Shown here piece by piece: positions 35,831 to 43,900 of a stretch of DNA of 64,000 nucleotides. The notes under the pieces were generated by a model. The model ran no database searches. It was not told the origin of the DNA and saw nothing but the letters and a program-made list of their open reading frames with translations. Positions within the stretch are counted from its first letter, which is position 1, and every line of letters starts with the position of its first letter. The position numbers and the translations under genes are program-made. Source of the stretch: an uncultured Clostridia bacterium (GTDB taxonomy: Bacteria > Bacillota > Clostridia > Lachnospirales > Anaerotignaceae); the NCBI GenBank assembly GCA_944378105.1, contig CALWGC010000033.1, positions 1 through 64,000 on the forward strand, read 5' to 3'.

Positions 35831-36637
35831 ATGAAAATCTGGATTGATGCCGGCCACGGCGGAACGGACAGCGGCGCTTATGCCGGCGGCGTGGCGGAAA
35901 AAGAAGTGACCCTTTCCATCTGTCTCTATCTGGAGGCACGTCTGGAACAGGCGGGGATGACGGTGGAAATGACCCGGCGCACCGATGTTTATGAAAGCGT
36001 GATGGCCCGGGCGGCCATGGCCAATGATTGGAATGGGGATCTGTTTGTTTCCGTCCATGCCAATGCGGCGCAATCGACGGCGGCCACGGGCACCGAAGTG
36101 CTTTCCTATGATTTGGACGGCGCAAGCGGACGCTTGGCGGCAGATATCGTGCAGGCCATTGCAAGCCAGCTGGGGTTAAAAAACAGGGGGGTAAAGGTGC
36201 GGCGGGATTTAGCCGTCATCAACGCCACCAATATGCCGGCGGTATTGGTGGAAACGGCGTTTTTGACCAATGCGTCCGACCGGGCCTTATTGACCGGGCA
36301 GCCCAAGGCCTTTGCCGACGCCATTGCAGCAGGTATTTTTCAATATTTGGGATGGGAGGAACCAGAAATGGAAAAACGGTATCAAACCTTGGCGCAAATC
36401 CCCACCTGGGCCCAGCTAACCATCGAAAAGCTGTTGGCGCGGGATGTCTTTGCCGACGACAACCAGTTGGATTTGAGTTTGGATATGGTGCGGATGTTTG
36501 TGTTGTTAGACCGGTATGGCGTATTGCAGGTACCGCCACTTTCTGCAACAGCGCAGGCCAAAGCCGCCATGGAAGAAGCCCAGGCCGCCTATGAAAAGGC
36601 CAAAGCCGCCTGGGAACTGTTACAAGAAGCAAAATAA
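35831..36637 (+). CDS. N-acetylmuramoyl-L-alanine amidase (Amidase_3), phage endolysin type
   Basis: 268 residues without a signal peptide. The Amidase_3 domain (1-175) has Zn ligands H9 (DAGHGGTDSG), E23 and H76 (SVHANAA), and catalytic E141 (VETAFLTN). A second domain (about 187-240, RYQTLAQIPTWAQLTIEKLL ... LDLSLDMVRMFVLLDR) is of the type attached to clostridial phage lysins. A C-terminal Ala-rich coiled coil follows (242-267). It cleaves the amide between MurNAc and the stem peptide. No holin is present. In a spore former it could act in mother-cell lysis, or it may be a prophage leftover. Confidence 0.92.
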   Translation: MKIWIDAGHGGTDSGAYAGGVAEKEVTLSICLYLEARLEQAGMTVEMTRRTDVYESVMARAAMANDWNGDLFVSVHANAAQSTAATGTEVLSYDLDGASGRLAADIVQAIASQLGLKNRGVKVRRDLAVINATNMPAVLVETAFLTNASDRALLTGQPKAFADAIAAGIFQYLGWEEPEMEKRYQTLAQIPTWAQLTIEKLLARDVFADDNQLDLSLDMVRMFVLLDRYGVLQVPPLSATAQAKAAMEEAQAAYEKAKAAWELLQEAK

Positions 36638-36642
36638 GAAGC

Positions 36643-36833
36643 AATTCCAAAGCGGTTTCCTAAGAAGAAAACATTGTTTTTGTTTTTTCTTCTTGGAAAT
36701 TGCGATAGCAGTCTTCAGAAGAAAATGACCTCAGCAAAAATAAGATATCTGCAATCCTTTGTATTTCAAGAATCACGGACATCTTTGTTTTCTTATGAAG
36801 CTGCGCCAAAGACAGTTCTCTTTTCTTTTTGTT
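36643..36833 (+). repeat. Dispersed palindromic repeat, copy A (inside the element)
   Basis: Aligns with copy B (37115-37307) over most of its length. Shared blocks include AAGCGGTTT, AAGAAGAAAACATTGTTTTT, CTTCTTGGAAATTGCGATAG, CCTCAGCAAAAATAA, TTTGTTTTCTTA and CTGCGCCAAAG. Its first hairpin (AAGAAGAAAA/TTTTTTCTTCTT) can terminate the amidase transcript. Its middle hairpin is decayed relative to copy B. The right end coincides with the attP arm TTTCTTTTTGTT. Confidence 0.8.
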
Positions 36834-36861
36834 CGGTACGGGGATAGTCTGGATTGGATGG
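36822..36861. other. attR: right junction of the intervening element
   Basis: The element arm TTTCTTTTTGTT (36822-36833) lies 9 nt left of GA (36843-36844). The host arm ATTGGATGG (36853-36861) lies 8 nt to its right. The first is the exact reverse complement of AACAAAAAGAAA at the left junction, and the second of CCATCCAAT there. Confidence 0.82.
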
Positions 36862-37109
36862 AAAAAGGGGTGGAGGCAGAAATCAATCAGGTGTTAAACC
36901 ATAAACATTTGCAAAACGGCTCTATCCTGCTGTTTCACAATGATGCCAAATATACGCCCCAGGCCCTGGGGCCCATTTTGGAAGGGTTACAGGCAAAAGG
37001 CTTTGAGATTGTGCCCATCAGCGAATTGATTTATCGGGATAATTATGAAATGAACCACGAAGGGCGGCAGGTGCCCCTGGAAGAGGAAGCAGGGGTTGCC
37101 GTACAGTAG
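36843..37109 (+). pseudogene. PdaB-like polysaccharide deacetylase, 3' part, separated by the element
   Basis: 88 codons read from the GAT at the crossover: DSLDWMEKGVEAEINQVLNH, then GSILLFHNDAKYTPQAL, which carries the NodB motif-5 histidine, then GFEIVPISELIYRD and a hydrophilic tail. It has no ribosome site or start codon of its own; an ATG upstream lies in element sequence. The phase matches the 5' part exactly after excision. No frameshifts or stops are seen in either part, which argues that the gene is still under selection. Confidence 0.88.
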
Positions 37110-37114
37110 GGATA

Positions 37115-37307
37115 AAAAAAGAACTTCGTAAAGCGGTTTTCCAAGAAGAAAACATTGTTTTTCTTCTTGGAAATTGCGATAGTAGTCTTTCAAAGAAAAT
37201 AGCCTCAGCAAAAATAAAATGGCAGCAATCTTTTCAGGATTGCTGCCTTCTTTGTTTTCTTAGAAAACTGCGCCAAAGGAAATGTTTCCTTGGGAAGTTC
37301 TTTTTTG
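37115..37307. repeat. Dispersed palindromic repeat, copy B, with 13-bp terminal inverted repeats
   Basis: The ends AAAAAAGAACTTC (37116-37128) and GAAGTTCTTTTTT (37295-37307) are perfect inverted repeats. Inside are two strong hairpins, CCAAGAAGAAAA/TTTTTCTTCTTGG and GGCAGCAATC/GATTGCTGCC (37222-37248), and the palindrome GTTTTCTTAGAAAAC. It fills the gap between the convergent deacetylase and efp genes. It has no ORF, so it behaves like a MITE or REP-type unit and may double as a bidirectional terminator. Confidence 0.75.
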
Positions 37308-37344
37308 TTGGTCAAAAGGGACCAAAAACCGCAAAAGCGAATAA

Positions 37345-37902
37345 TTAAGCACGGCCCAAATATTCGCCGGTTCTGGTATCGATTTTGATTTTTTCGCCCT
37401 GGTTGATGAACAGAGGTACGTTGACGGTTGCACCGGTTTCTACGGTAGCAGGTTTGGTTGCACCCTGAGCGGTGTTGCCTGCAAAGCCAGGTTCGGTTTC
37501 GGTGATTTCCAGTTCTACAAACAGTGGAGGTTCGATACCGAACACTTCGCCTTCATAGGACAGGATTTTTACCATGTCGTTTTCTTTTACAAATTTCAAT
37601 GTATCGCCGATTTCTTCTGCATTTACGGCAATCTGGTCAAAGGTTTCCACGTTCATGAAGTGGTACAGAGAACCGTCGTTATACAGATACTGCATGTCCA
37701 TGCGGTCGATGTGGGCGCGAGGCATTTTTTCCGTTGGACGGAAGGTTTTTTCTACTACGCTACCGGTTTTCAAGTTTTTGATTTTGGTCCGAACAAAAGC
37801 TGCGCCTTTGCCTGGTTTTACATGCTGAAATTCCAGAATGATGAAGATGTCGCCTTCATATTCGATGGTTACGCCGTTTCTAAATTCACCTGCAGAAATC
37901 AT
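37345..37902 (-). CDS. efp: Translation elongation factor P
   Basis: 185 residues, three OB-like domains (KOW-like about 1-65, central 68-125, C-terminal 130-185). The tip lysine is K32 in PGKGAAF, the site modified in other bacteria. The C-terminal EF-P signature [28 protein letters not shown] is intact. It relieves ribosome stalling at consecutive prolines; the Pro-rich SppA and shape proteins here may be clients. Codon use is of the highly expressed type. Confidence 0.97.
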   Translation of the reverse strand: MISAGEFRNGVTIEYEGDIFIILEFQHVKPGKGAAFVRTKIKNLKTGSVVEKTFRPTEKMPRAHIDRMDMQYLYNDGSLYHFMNVETFDQIAVNAEEIGDTLKFVKENDMVKILSYEGEVFGIEPPLFVELEITETEPGFAGNTAQGATKPATVETGATVNVPLFINQGEKIKIDTRTGEYLGRA

Positions 37903-37939
37903 GAATAATCCTCCTCGTTAAAAAAACATATCTCTACTT

Positions 37940-37968
37940 AGTTTAAAGGAAAAGAGGCGATTTCGCAA
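37940..37968 (-). promoter_or_regulatory. efp promoter
   Basis: On the minus strand: TTGCGA, a 17-nt spacer and TAAACT, about 38 bp before the efp start. The upstream sequence AAGGCGATT ... AATCGCCTCTTTT can form a hairpin that may end the aro transcript. Confidence 0.55.
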
Positions 37969-38016
37969 GGGGTTTCGAAAAAAAAATGTGGCAATCGCCT
38001 TCTTTTTCCAAAAAAT

Positions 38017-38463
38017 TTAGGCGTTTTTGGGGCCAATATGGGTCAACAGGGCATCGATGGCCAACAAATATCCCGTTTCTCCAAAACCGCACAACTGTCC
38101 CAAGCAGGCCGCGGCGGTGACGGAAGTGTGGCGAAAGGTCTCCCGTTGGTGGATATTGGAAAGGTGTACTTCCACGGTGGGGATGGAGATGGAGCGGATG
38201 GCATCGTGGAGGGCATAGCTATAATGGGTGAGCGCGCCGGGGTTTAGGATGATACCGTCCACTTGGTCAAAATAGCATTGTTGTAGGTGGTTAATCAATT
38301 CGCCTTCCAGATTGCTTTGGAAAAAAGAGACCAAAACGTCTTTTGTTTTGGCATAGGCGGCGATGGTTTCGTTGATGTCTTCCAAGGTGCGGCGGCCGTA
38401 AACGCCTGGCTCCCGGATGCCGGTAAAGTTCAAATTGGGGCCGTGGATGACGGCAAATTTCAT
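38017..38463 (-). CDS. aroQ: 3-dehydroquinate dehydratase, type II
   Basis: 148 residues, the size of the dodecameric type II enzyme. The N-terminal motif HGPNLNFTGIREPGVYG contains catalytic Y22. NPGALTHYSYALHDAI supplies the general-acid His region, and VEVHLSNIHQRETFRHTS the substrate-binding loop. It converts 3-dehydroquinate to 3-dehydroshikimate. Its start overlaps the aroK stop (ATGA); it is the last gene of the yqeG-aroE-aroK-aroQ operon. Confidence 0.95.
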   Translation of the reverse strand: MKFAVIHGPNLNFTGIREPGVYGRRTLEDINETIAAYAKTKDVLVSFFQSNLEGELINHLQQCYFDQVDGIILNPGALTHYSYALHDAIRSISIPTVEVHLSNIHQRETFRHTSVTAAACLGQLCGFGETGYLLAIDALLTHIGPKNA

Positions 38464-38972
38464 AACAATCCCTCCAGTTGGTGTAAAATGGCATTGGTGG
38501 TGCCGGTGATGGAATGGCCACTGACGGTGACGGTCACGGTGGCATAACGTTGATACAGGTCTTCTCGCTCTTCCATGAGGCGGCGGATGGCCCCCAGTTT
38601 ATCGTCTGTCTGCAAAAGCGGTCGGGTGGTATCATGACCAATGTTTTGAAAAATATGTTCTGGTGTGGCCTTTAAATAGACCACAATGGCATTTTGGCAG
38701 AGGGCCTCCATGGTTTTTGGCGTTTTTACCATGCCGCCGCCGGTGGAAAGGACCAGACCTTCTTCTTTGGAAAGGGTCTGGGCCGCTTCGGTTTCCATTT
38801 GGCGAAAGGCTGCTTCGCCTTGGGTGGCAAAGATGGAGGAAATGGTCTGCCCTTGTTGTTTTTCAATCCATTTATCGGTATCGACAAACTGATAATTCAA
38901 TTTTTTGCTGATCTTTTTGCCAAAGGTGCTTTTGCCGCAGCCCATAAAGCCGATCAATACAATGTTTTTCAT
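38460..38972 (-). CDS. aroK: Shikimate kinase
   Basis: 170 residues. Walker A is GFMGCGKST (8-16); shikimate contacts are D34 (VDTDKWIE), GEAAFRQMETE and the GGG of LSTGGGMVK. The lid arginine is in TTRPLLQ. It makes shikimate 3-phosphate. The start at 38972 follows AAAGGACACGCC and overlaps the aroE stop by 4 bp. Confidence 0.95.
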   Translation of the reverse strand: MKNIVLIGFMGCGKSTFGKKISKKLNYQFVDTDKWIEKQQGQTISSIFATQGEAAFRQMETEAAQTLSKEEGLVLSTGGGMVKTPKTMEALCQNAIVVYLKATPEHIFQNIGHDTTRPLLQTDDKLGAIRRLMEEREDLYQRYATVTVTVSGHSITGTTNAILHQLEGLL

Positions 38973-39850
38973 GGCGTGTCCTTTCTGTTTTGGTAATGGT
39001 TGGCCAAGGCTTCGCAAAGGGTGCGGGCCGTATCGTCGTCAACGGAAAGCCCGTGCCAAAGCTCGGCCGAGGCGATGCCTTGATAGATGAGCATTTCAAA
39101 GCCATTGACGGCCGTTGCGCCTTGGGCGCGGGCGTCGTGGACGGTTTTGGTCTCCCAAGGAGTGTATACAATGTCCACCACAAAGCGGGCCTTTTGCCAG
39201 AAGGTTTCGTCTTGGACGGGGCTTTCCCAGGTGCCCATGCCGACACTGGTGGCTTGGATCACCAGCAAATCTTTTGGCAAGGCAGAAAGGTCATCCAGCG
39301 TGCAGACGGTGATGGGGATGGGATAATGGGTCTGGATCTGGGAGGCCAGGGCTTCTGCCTTGGCGCGGGTGCGGTTTGCCAAATAGAGATGGCTTGCCCC
39401 TTCGCTGGCTGCCAAAAAAGCGGCGGCGTTGGCGGCGCCCCCGGCCCCAAGTACCAGTACCTGTGCCTGGGAGAGGCAGTGTCCATGCAGTGCAAAGCAT
39501 TTTTTTAAGCCCAAAATGTCGGTGTTGTAGCCCCAAAAGCCGTTTTCTCTGCGGCAAAGGGTGTTGACGGCCCCAATTTGTGCGGCCAAAGGATCGATGC
39601 CAGTAAGCAGGGCCATCACCTCTTTTTTATGGGGAATGGTGATGTTTAATCCCCAAAGGCCCATGGCAAAGGCGCCTTGGACGGCGGCAGGCAAATGTTC
39701 GGGAGCAACGTCAAAGGCCGTATAGACGGCAGGAATTTGCAGCGCTCGAAACAGCGTATTTTGTAACACCGGGGAAAAACTGTGGCCGACGGGATGGCCA
39801 AAGATCCCGCAAACTTTGGTTTGGCCTTGGATAGAAGAAAGAATTTGCAT
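38969..39850 (-). CDS. aroE: Shikimate dehydrogenase
   Basis: 293 residues. The shikimate-binding motif is near the N-terminus (FGHPVGHSFSPVLQN). The catalytic Lys/Asp pair lies in LNITIPHKKEV and GYNTDILG, the NADP motif is LGAGGAANAAAF, and the NRT segment for the adenosine phosphate is ANRTRAKA. It reduces 3-dehydroshikimate to shikimate. The ATG at 39850 was preferred to 39868 because AAAGGAG sits 8 nt before it, inside the end of yqeG. Confidence 0.95.
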   Translation of the reverse strand: MQILSSIQGQTKVCGIFGHPVGHSFSPVLQNTLFRALQIPAVYTAFDVAPEHLPAAVQGAFAMGLWGLNITIPHKKEVMALLTGIDPLAAQIGAVNTLCRRENGFWGYNTDILGLKKCFALHGHCLSQAQVLVLGAGGAANAAAFLAASEGASHLYLANRTRAKAEALASQIQTHYPIPITVCTLDDLSALPKDLLVIQATSVGMGTWESPVQDETFWQKARFVVDIVYTPWETKTVHDARAQGATAVNGFEMLIYQGIASAELWHGLSVDDDTARTLCEALANHYQNRKDTP

Positions 39851-39851
39851 A

Positions 39852-40349
39852 TTATCGACTCCTTTCATAGCGGCGTAATACCCAGGCTTCTGCGCCCCGC
39901 TTCACTTTGGTGACCAGTTGGTCCCGGTTACAGATGGGGCGGCACAAGATGGCCAGTACCCCGGCGCGGTTGGCGCAGTACATGTCCGTAAAGACTTGGT
40001 CTCCAATGAGGGCCGTTTGCTGGGGTGTGACATGGAGATGGGCCATGACTTGCCGCATTTTTTTTGTGCCAGGCTTTCCGGCCCGATATACGGCAATGCT
40101 GCCAAGGGCGTGATTAAACCGTTTGACGCGGGGGGCGTTGTTGTTGGACAATAAGCAAATGGCAAAGCCCATGGCGCGCCACTGGGTGAGCAGTTGGAGG
40201 ATTGCTTCCGTTGGTTCTGCTTCATCAAAGGGGGCCAGGGTGTTATCAATATCAAAAAATAAGGCACGAATGCCTTGACGTTTCAGCGTTTCCACCGGCA
40301 AATCTGCCACAGAATCGATGACGAGGGAAGGAAAAAATCGTTTTAGCAT
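39852..40349 (-). CDS. YqeG-family HAD-superfamily phosphatase
   Basis: 165 residues. HAD motif I is FDIDNTLAPFD, motif II LLSNNN and motif III/IV GDQVFTDMYCANRAG. The family (YqeG of Bacillus, IIIA subfamily) often lies next to aroE and is related to phosphatidylglycerophosphatase GEP4, but its bacterial substrate is not settled. The start at 40349 follows AAAGGACTC. It is the first gene of the aro operon, with a promoter just upstream. Confidence 0.9.
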   Translation of the reverse strand: MLKRFFPSLVIDSVADLPVETLKRQGIRALFFDIDNTLAPFDEAEPTEAILQLLTQWRAMGFAICLLSNNNAPRVKRFNHALGSIAVYRAGKPGTKKMRQVMAHLHVTPQQTALIGDQVFTDMYCANRAGVLAILCRPICNRDQLVTKVKRGAEAWVLRRYERSR

Positions 40350-40380
40350 ACCAGAGTCCTTTCTTTGGTTTGTTTTTCCC

Positions 40381-40410
40381 ATTATAGCACTTCCATCTGG
40401 TTTATTTCAA
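40381..40410 (-). promoter_or_regulatory. Promoter of the yqeG-aroE-aroK-aroQ operon
   Basis: On the minus strand: TTGAAA, an 18-nt spacer and a perfect TATAAT, ~32 bp before the yqeG start. It directly follows the terminator of the preceding gene. Confidence 0.75.
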
Positions 40411-40412
40411 AT

Positions 40413-40446
40413 AAAAAAGACATCGAGAAAATCGATGTCTTTTTTG
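40413..40446. terminator. Intrinsic terminator after the FMN-bind-like gene
   Basis: A perfect stem AAAAAAGACATCGA/TCGATGTCTTTTTT with loop GAAAA. Confidence 0.92.
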
Positions 40447-40450
40447 GTGG

Positions 40451-40864
40451 CTATTTTCTGGCCTGGGCCAGGCTTTGTTCCATGGCATCTAACAAAATCC
40501 CGCTGGTGACGGCCAAATCTCCGCCATAGTCAATTTCGGTGCTTTGGGCTTTGACAACGGCTCCGCAAAGGGCCTCGGCGGTGGATTGCAGTTGAGGATA
40601 AAAAACAGGGACCGTTTCCGAGAGGCTGGATACGGTCACATCCTCAATGTCGTGGTGGCTTACGGTCACTTCCACCAATATGCTGCCATCTTCCAAATCC
40701 ACCTGTGTGGCATAGACGCCGGGGACGTATGTAGCATGGATGGACTGTACCTGACGGGCCACAAAGACGGCAATCCCCAACAAAATTGCAAGCCCAAGCA
40801 AGGTCAGCAACACCGTTTTGATCAGTTCCTTTAAGGGTATCACCATAAATTTATGGGCAGGCAT
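40451..40864 (-). CDS. FMN-binding-domain-like small membrane protein
   Basis: 137 residues. One N-terminal membrane helix (about 14-36) precedes an external domain that resembles FMN_bind: TYVPGVYATQVDLEDGSILVEVTVSHHDIEDVTVSSLSET, then VVKAQSTEIDYGGDLAVTSGILLDAME. In classical domains the flavin is attached to the Thr of SGAT-S; here the region reads GGDLAVTSG, so covalent flavinylation is doubtful. It is transcribed alone and diverges from addB. The role is unknown, perhaps redox or solute-related. Confidence 0.65.
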   Translation of the reverse strand: MPAHKFMVIPLKELIKTVLLTLLGLAILLGIAVFVARQVQSIHATYVPGVYATQVDLEDGSILVEVTVSHHDIEDVTVSSLSETVPVFYPQLQSTAEALCGAVVKAQSTEIDYGGDLAVTSGILLDAMEQSLAQARK

Positions 40865-40965
40865 GGAAAAATCTCCTTTCTACAGGCTTTTTTGTTATTT
40901 TTATGCTGCTGTTGGGGCGGTTATGCAGTATAATGAGAGAAAGGACAGACAGGAGGTAGGAAAAC

Positions 40966-43900
40966 ATGGCACTGCAATTTTTTCTTGGCCGCAGCGGCAG
41001 CGGCAAAACATACGCCATGCACCAGGCGTTGGCCCAGGCGCAAAGGAAAGGACAAAAGGCGGTCTATTTGGTGCCGGAGCAGTTTTCGCTGCAGGCAGAA
41101 AAGGAATTGATTGCCAAAACCGATGGCGGCGGTATTTTCAGCGTCAAAGTACTGACCTTTGACCGATTGGCCCATACGGTTTTTTCCCATGTGGGCGCCC
41201 CCAAAAGCCGGCCGTTGGATGAAGTGAGCCGTGCCATGGCCTTAAGAAAAGTGGTGGGAGAATTGGCGCCCCAGCTTTGCTATTATCAAAAGGCGGTGGG
41301 TAAGCAAGGGTTTTTGGATCAGCTGTTAGATACAGTAGGCGAATTTTTCCGCTATCAGTTGACGCCGGCCCAGCTGCTTCGGACGGCCGAGGCGGCCGGG
41401 GAAGATTTGCCCCTGCAAGAAAAGCTGCGGGATTTGGCGGCCATTTATGAGGGTTACTGCCGGTATTTACAGGAGGGGTATTTGTCGGGGGAAGAAACGC
41501 TGGACCTTTTGTATGATTTATTGGAACAGGCGGCGTTTTTGACCGGATCGGTGTTTTATGTGGACGGGTTTTATGGTTTTACGCCCCAGGAAGAACAGAT
41601 TTTGCAAAAATTGCTGGCGCTGGACTTTGAGGTGGTGGTGAGCCTGACCATGGACCCCAGGGCAGCAGGAGAAACAGTATTGCCCAGTGATTTGTTTTTT
41701 GAACCCAAAGAAACCTATCAAACCCTTTGCCGCCTGGCCAAAGAGGTGGGGGCTAAGATAGAAAAGCCCCGCTTTTTTACCCAGGACTATCGCCATCAAA
41801 CAAAGGCCCTTTGTCATTTGGAGCAATCCTTTGGCGCCTATGGCGTACCGCCCCAAGAGGCCGACGGCGCCCTTCGGTTTTGGTCTGGCGCCAATGGATT
41901 TGAGGAGGCAGAACGGACGGCCTTGCGCATTTTAGAATTGGTGCAAGAAAAAGGCTATCGTTATCGGGACGTGGCCGTGGTGGCGGCCGACTTGGACCGA
42001 TATGCCCTGCCCCTGGAGCGGGTATTTACCCAATGTCAAATCCCATACTTTTTGGACCGGAAAAAGAAAATCACCGATACGATTTTGGCGGTGGCGGTGC
42101 TGGGGATCTTTCGCGTGGTCCGGTTTGGGTTCCGTTTTGACGATGTGTTTGGGTTATTGAAAACGGGCTTGACCACTTTCCCACGGGAAGAGGTGGAGCA
42201 GATGGAAAACTATTGTCTGCGCTATGGCATCAAGGGGTGGAAATGGCAAAAACCTTGGAGTCTTGGGCTGACGGAAGAGGGCATGGAGGAGCGGTATGTG
42301 GCCCTCAACCGCATGCGCCAGCAGGTGGTGGACTTTTTTGCGCCGCTGACGGAACGGGGCAAGAAGAAAAAAGCGGGGGTGGCCCTTTGGAACGAGGCTT
42401 TTTTGGATGTGTTGGACCGCATGGGCCTATCGGAGCGACTGCAAGCGCAGGAAACGGCGTTTTTGGAACAAAAGGACCAGGCCGCGGCCTATGAATTGCG
42501 CCAAAGCCATCAGATGGTTTTGACGGTGCTTTCTGCCCTGGAAAGTGTGGCAGGGGCAGATGAGATGACGCTGGAAGCGTATGCTGCCTTATTGGAAAGC
42601 GGGCTATCGGTGGGAAAATTGGCCATCATCCCGCCTTCGGTGGACTGTGTGACGGTGGGGACGGTGGAACGAAGCCGTCTGCCTCATACGAAGGTGCTTT
42701 TTGTACTGGGGGCCAACGATGGGCTGCTGCCTTTGGCCGGGGCCCAAGGCGGCATCTTTACGGCCAGAGAGCGGGATTTGTTGGAAGAAAAGCAGCTGCG
42801 TCTCTCCCATAATGGCCAGAGGGCGGCCTTTGAAGAAAATTATCAGATTTATCAAACCCTGACCAAAAGCGAAGAGCAGTTGGTGGTCAGCTTTTCCAGA
42901 AGCGATTTATCGGGCAAGGCATTGACGCCTTCGGTGGTGGTGCAGCAATTGCGCACGCTGTTTCCCGCTGTGCCGCTGGAAGAAGAAACGCTGCCGGATG
43001 CCTATTTCTATAGCCCGGCTTTGACCTTTGGCCATTTGGGCCAAGGGCTTTTGGAAGGGGATCGGGTATGGCAAAAGGCACAAGAAAAGCTGGAAGCGCA
43101 GGCGGCTTTCCAGTCCCAGATGGCGTTATTTTTGGCCGGAGAGAAGGCCGTGGAAACGGAAAACCGGCTGGAAAAAGAAACGACGCAAAAAGCCTTTGGA
43201 AAAACTCTGTTTTCCAGCATTTCCCGTCTGGAGCGGTTCATCAGTTGTCCGTATCGATACTTTTTGACTGATACCTTGGGGGCCAAGAAACGGCAGGAAT
43301 ATGGCTTGGCCAATCCGGATTTGGGGCTATTGTTCCATGGTGTATTGGAAGAATTTGCTTCTACGCTAAAAAAAGAGGGGAAAAACTGGGCTGATTTGAC
43401 GGAAGAAGAAGTGAAACGCAGAACAGAGGCGGCGGTGGAGCGGCAAGCGCCGTTGGTGGGCAGCGAAATACTGCTTTCCACCGGTTCCATGCAATATTTA
43501 TTAAAGCGCCTTTGCCGGATTTCCTGCCGCGCCATTTGGATCTTGAGCCGGCATTTACAAGCCGGCCAATTTCGCCCCTATGCCTTCGAACTGACCTTTG
43601 GAGCCCAGGGCGTTTTGCCGCCCATTGTGGTGGAATTGGGCGAAGGGCGAAGACTGGTGCTCAATGGGCAAATTGACCGGGTGGATTTATGGGAACAGCA
43701 AGGGACCACCTATGTAAAGATTGTGGATTACAAGACGGGGAAAAAGGAATTTCGGCTGCAGGAGTTATATTATGGGTTACAGCTGCAGTTGCTGATTTAT
43801 CTGGATGCCCTTTTGGCGGTGGGAAAGGGCACGCTGGGCGAAAAACTGCTGCCTGGCGGTGTGTTTTATTTCCGGGTGCAAGACCCGATGGTGAAGGCCA

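Larger units (their letters stand above)
34051..36842. mobile_element. 2,792-bp serine-recombinase intervening element inside the deacetylase gene
   Basis: The unit is measured from the GA at 34051 to the GA at 36843. Contents: a large serine recombinase reading towards the left end, a divergent 52-residue protein, a phage-type amidase, and a diverged copy of a palindromic repeat next to the right end. Removing the element joins TGG GAT GTG GAT to AGT CTG GAT TGG in frame. This gives WDVDSLDW, the sequence expected for the family, and a 296-residue deacetylase. The element looks richer in G+C than its surroundings. It resembles a minimal prophage remnant or skin-type element. Confidence 0.88.

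Noticed and set aside
36759..36842. An ATG-started frame that would give the deacetylase 3' part its own start
   Set aside because: The first 28 codons lie in element and repeat sequence, have no ribosome site and do not resemble the family. Homology begins exactly at the crossover.
34034..36861. Insertion by a DDE transposon or a tyrosine recombinase with target duplication
   Set aside because: Only GGAT is duplicated, there are no terminal inverted repeats typical of a transposon in the present junctions, and the only recombinase is a serine type. The half-site symmetry fits serine integration.
36643..37307. CRISPR array
   Set aside because: Only two long diverged copies, with no regular short repeats or spacers and no cas genes in the window.
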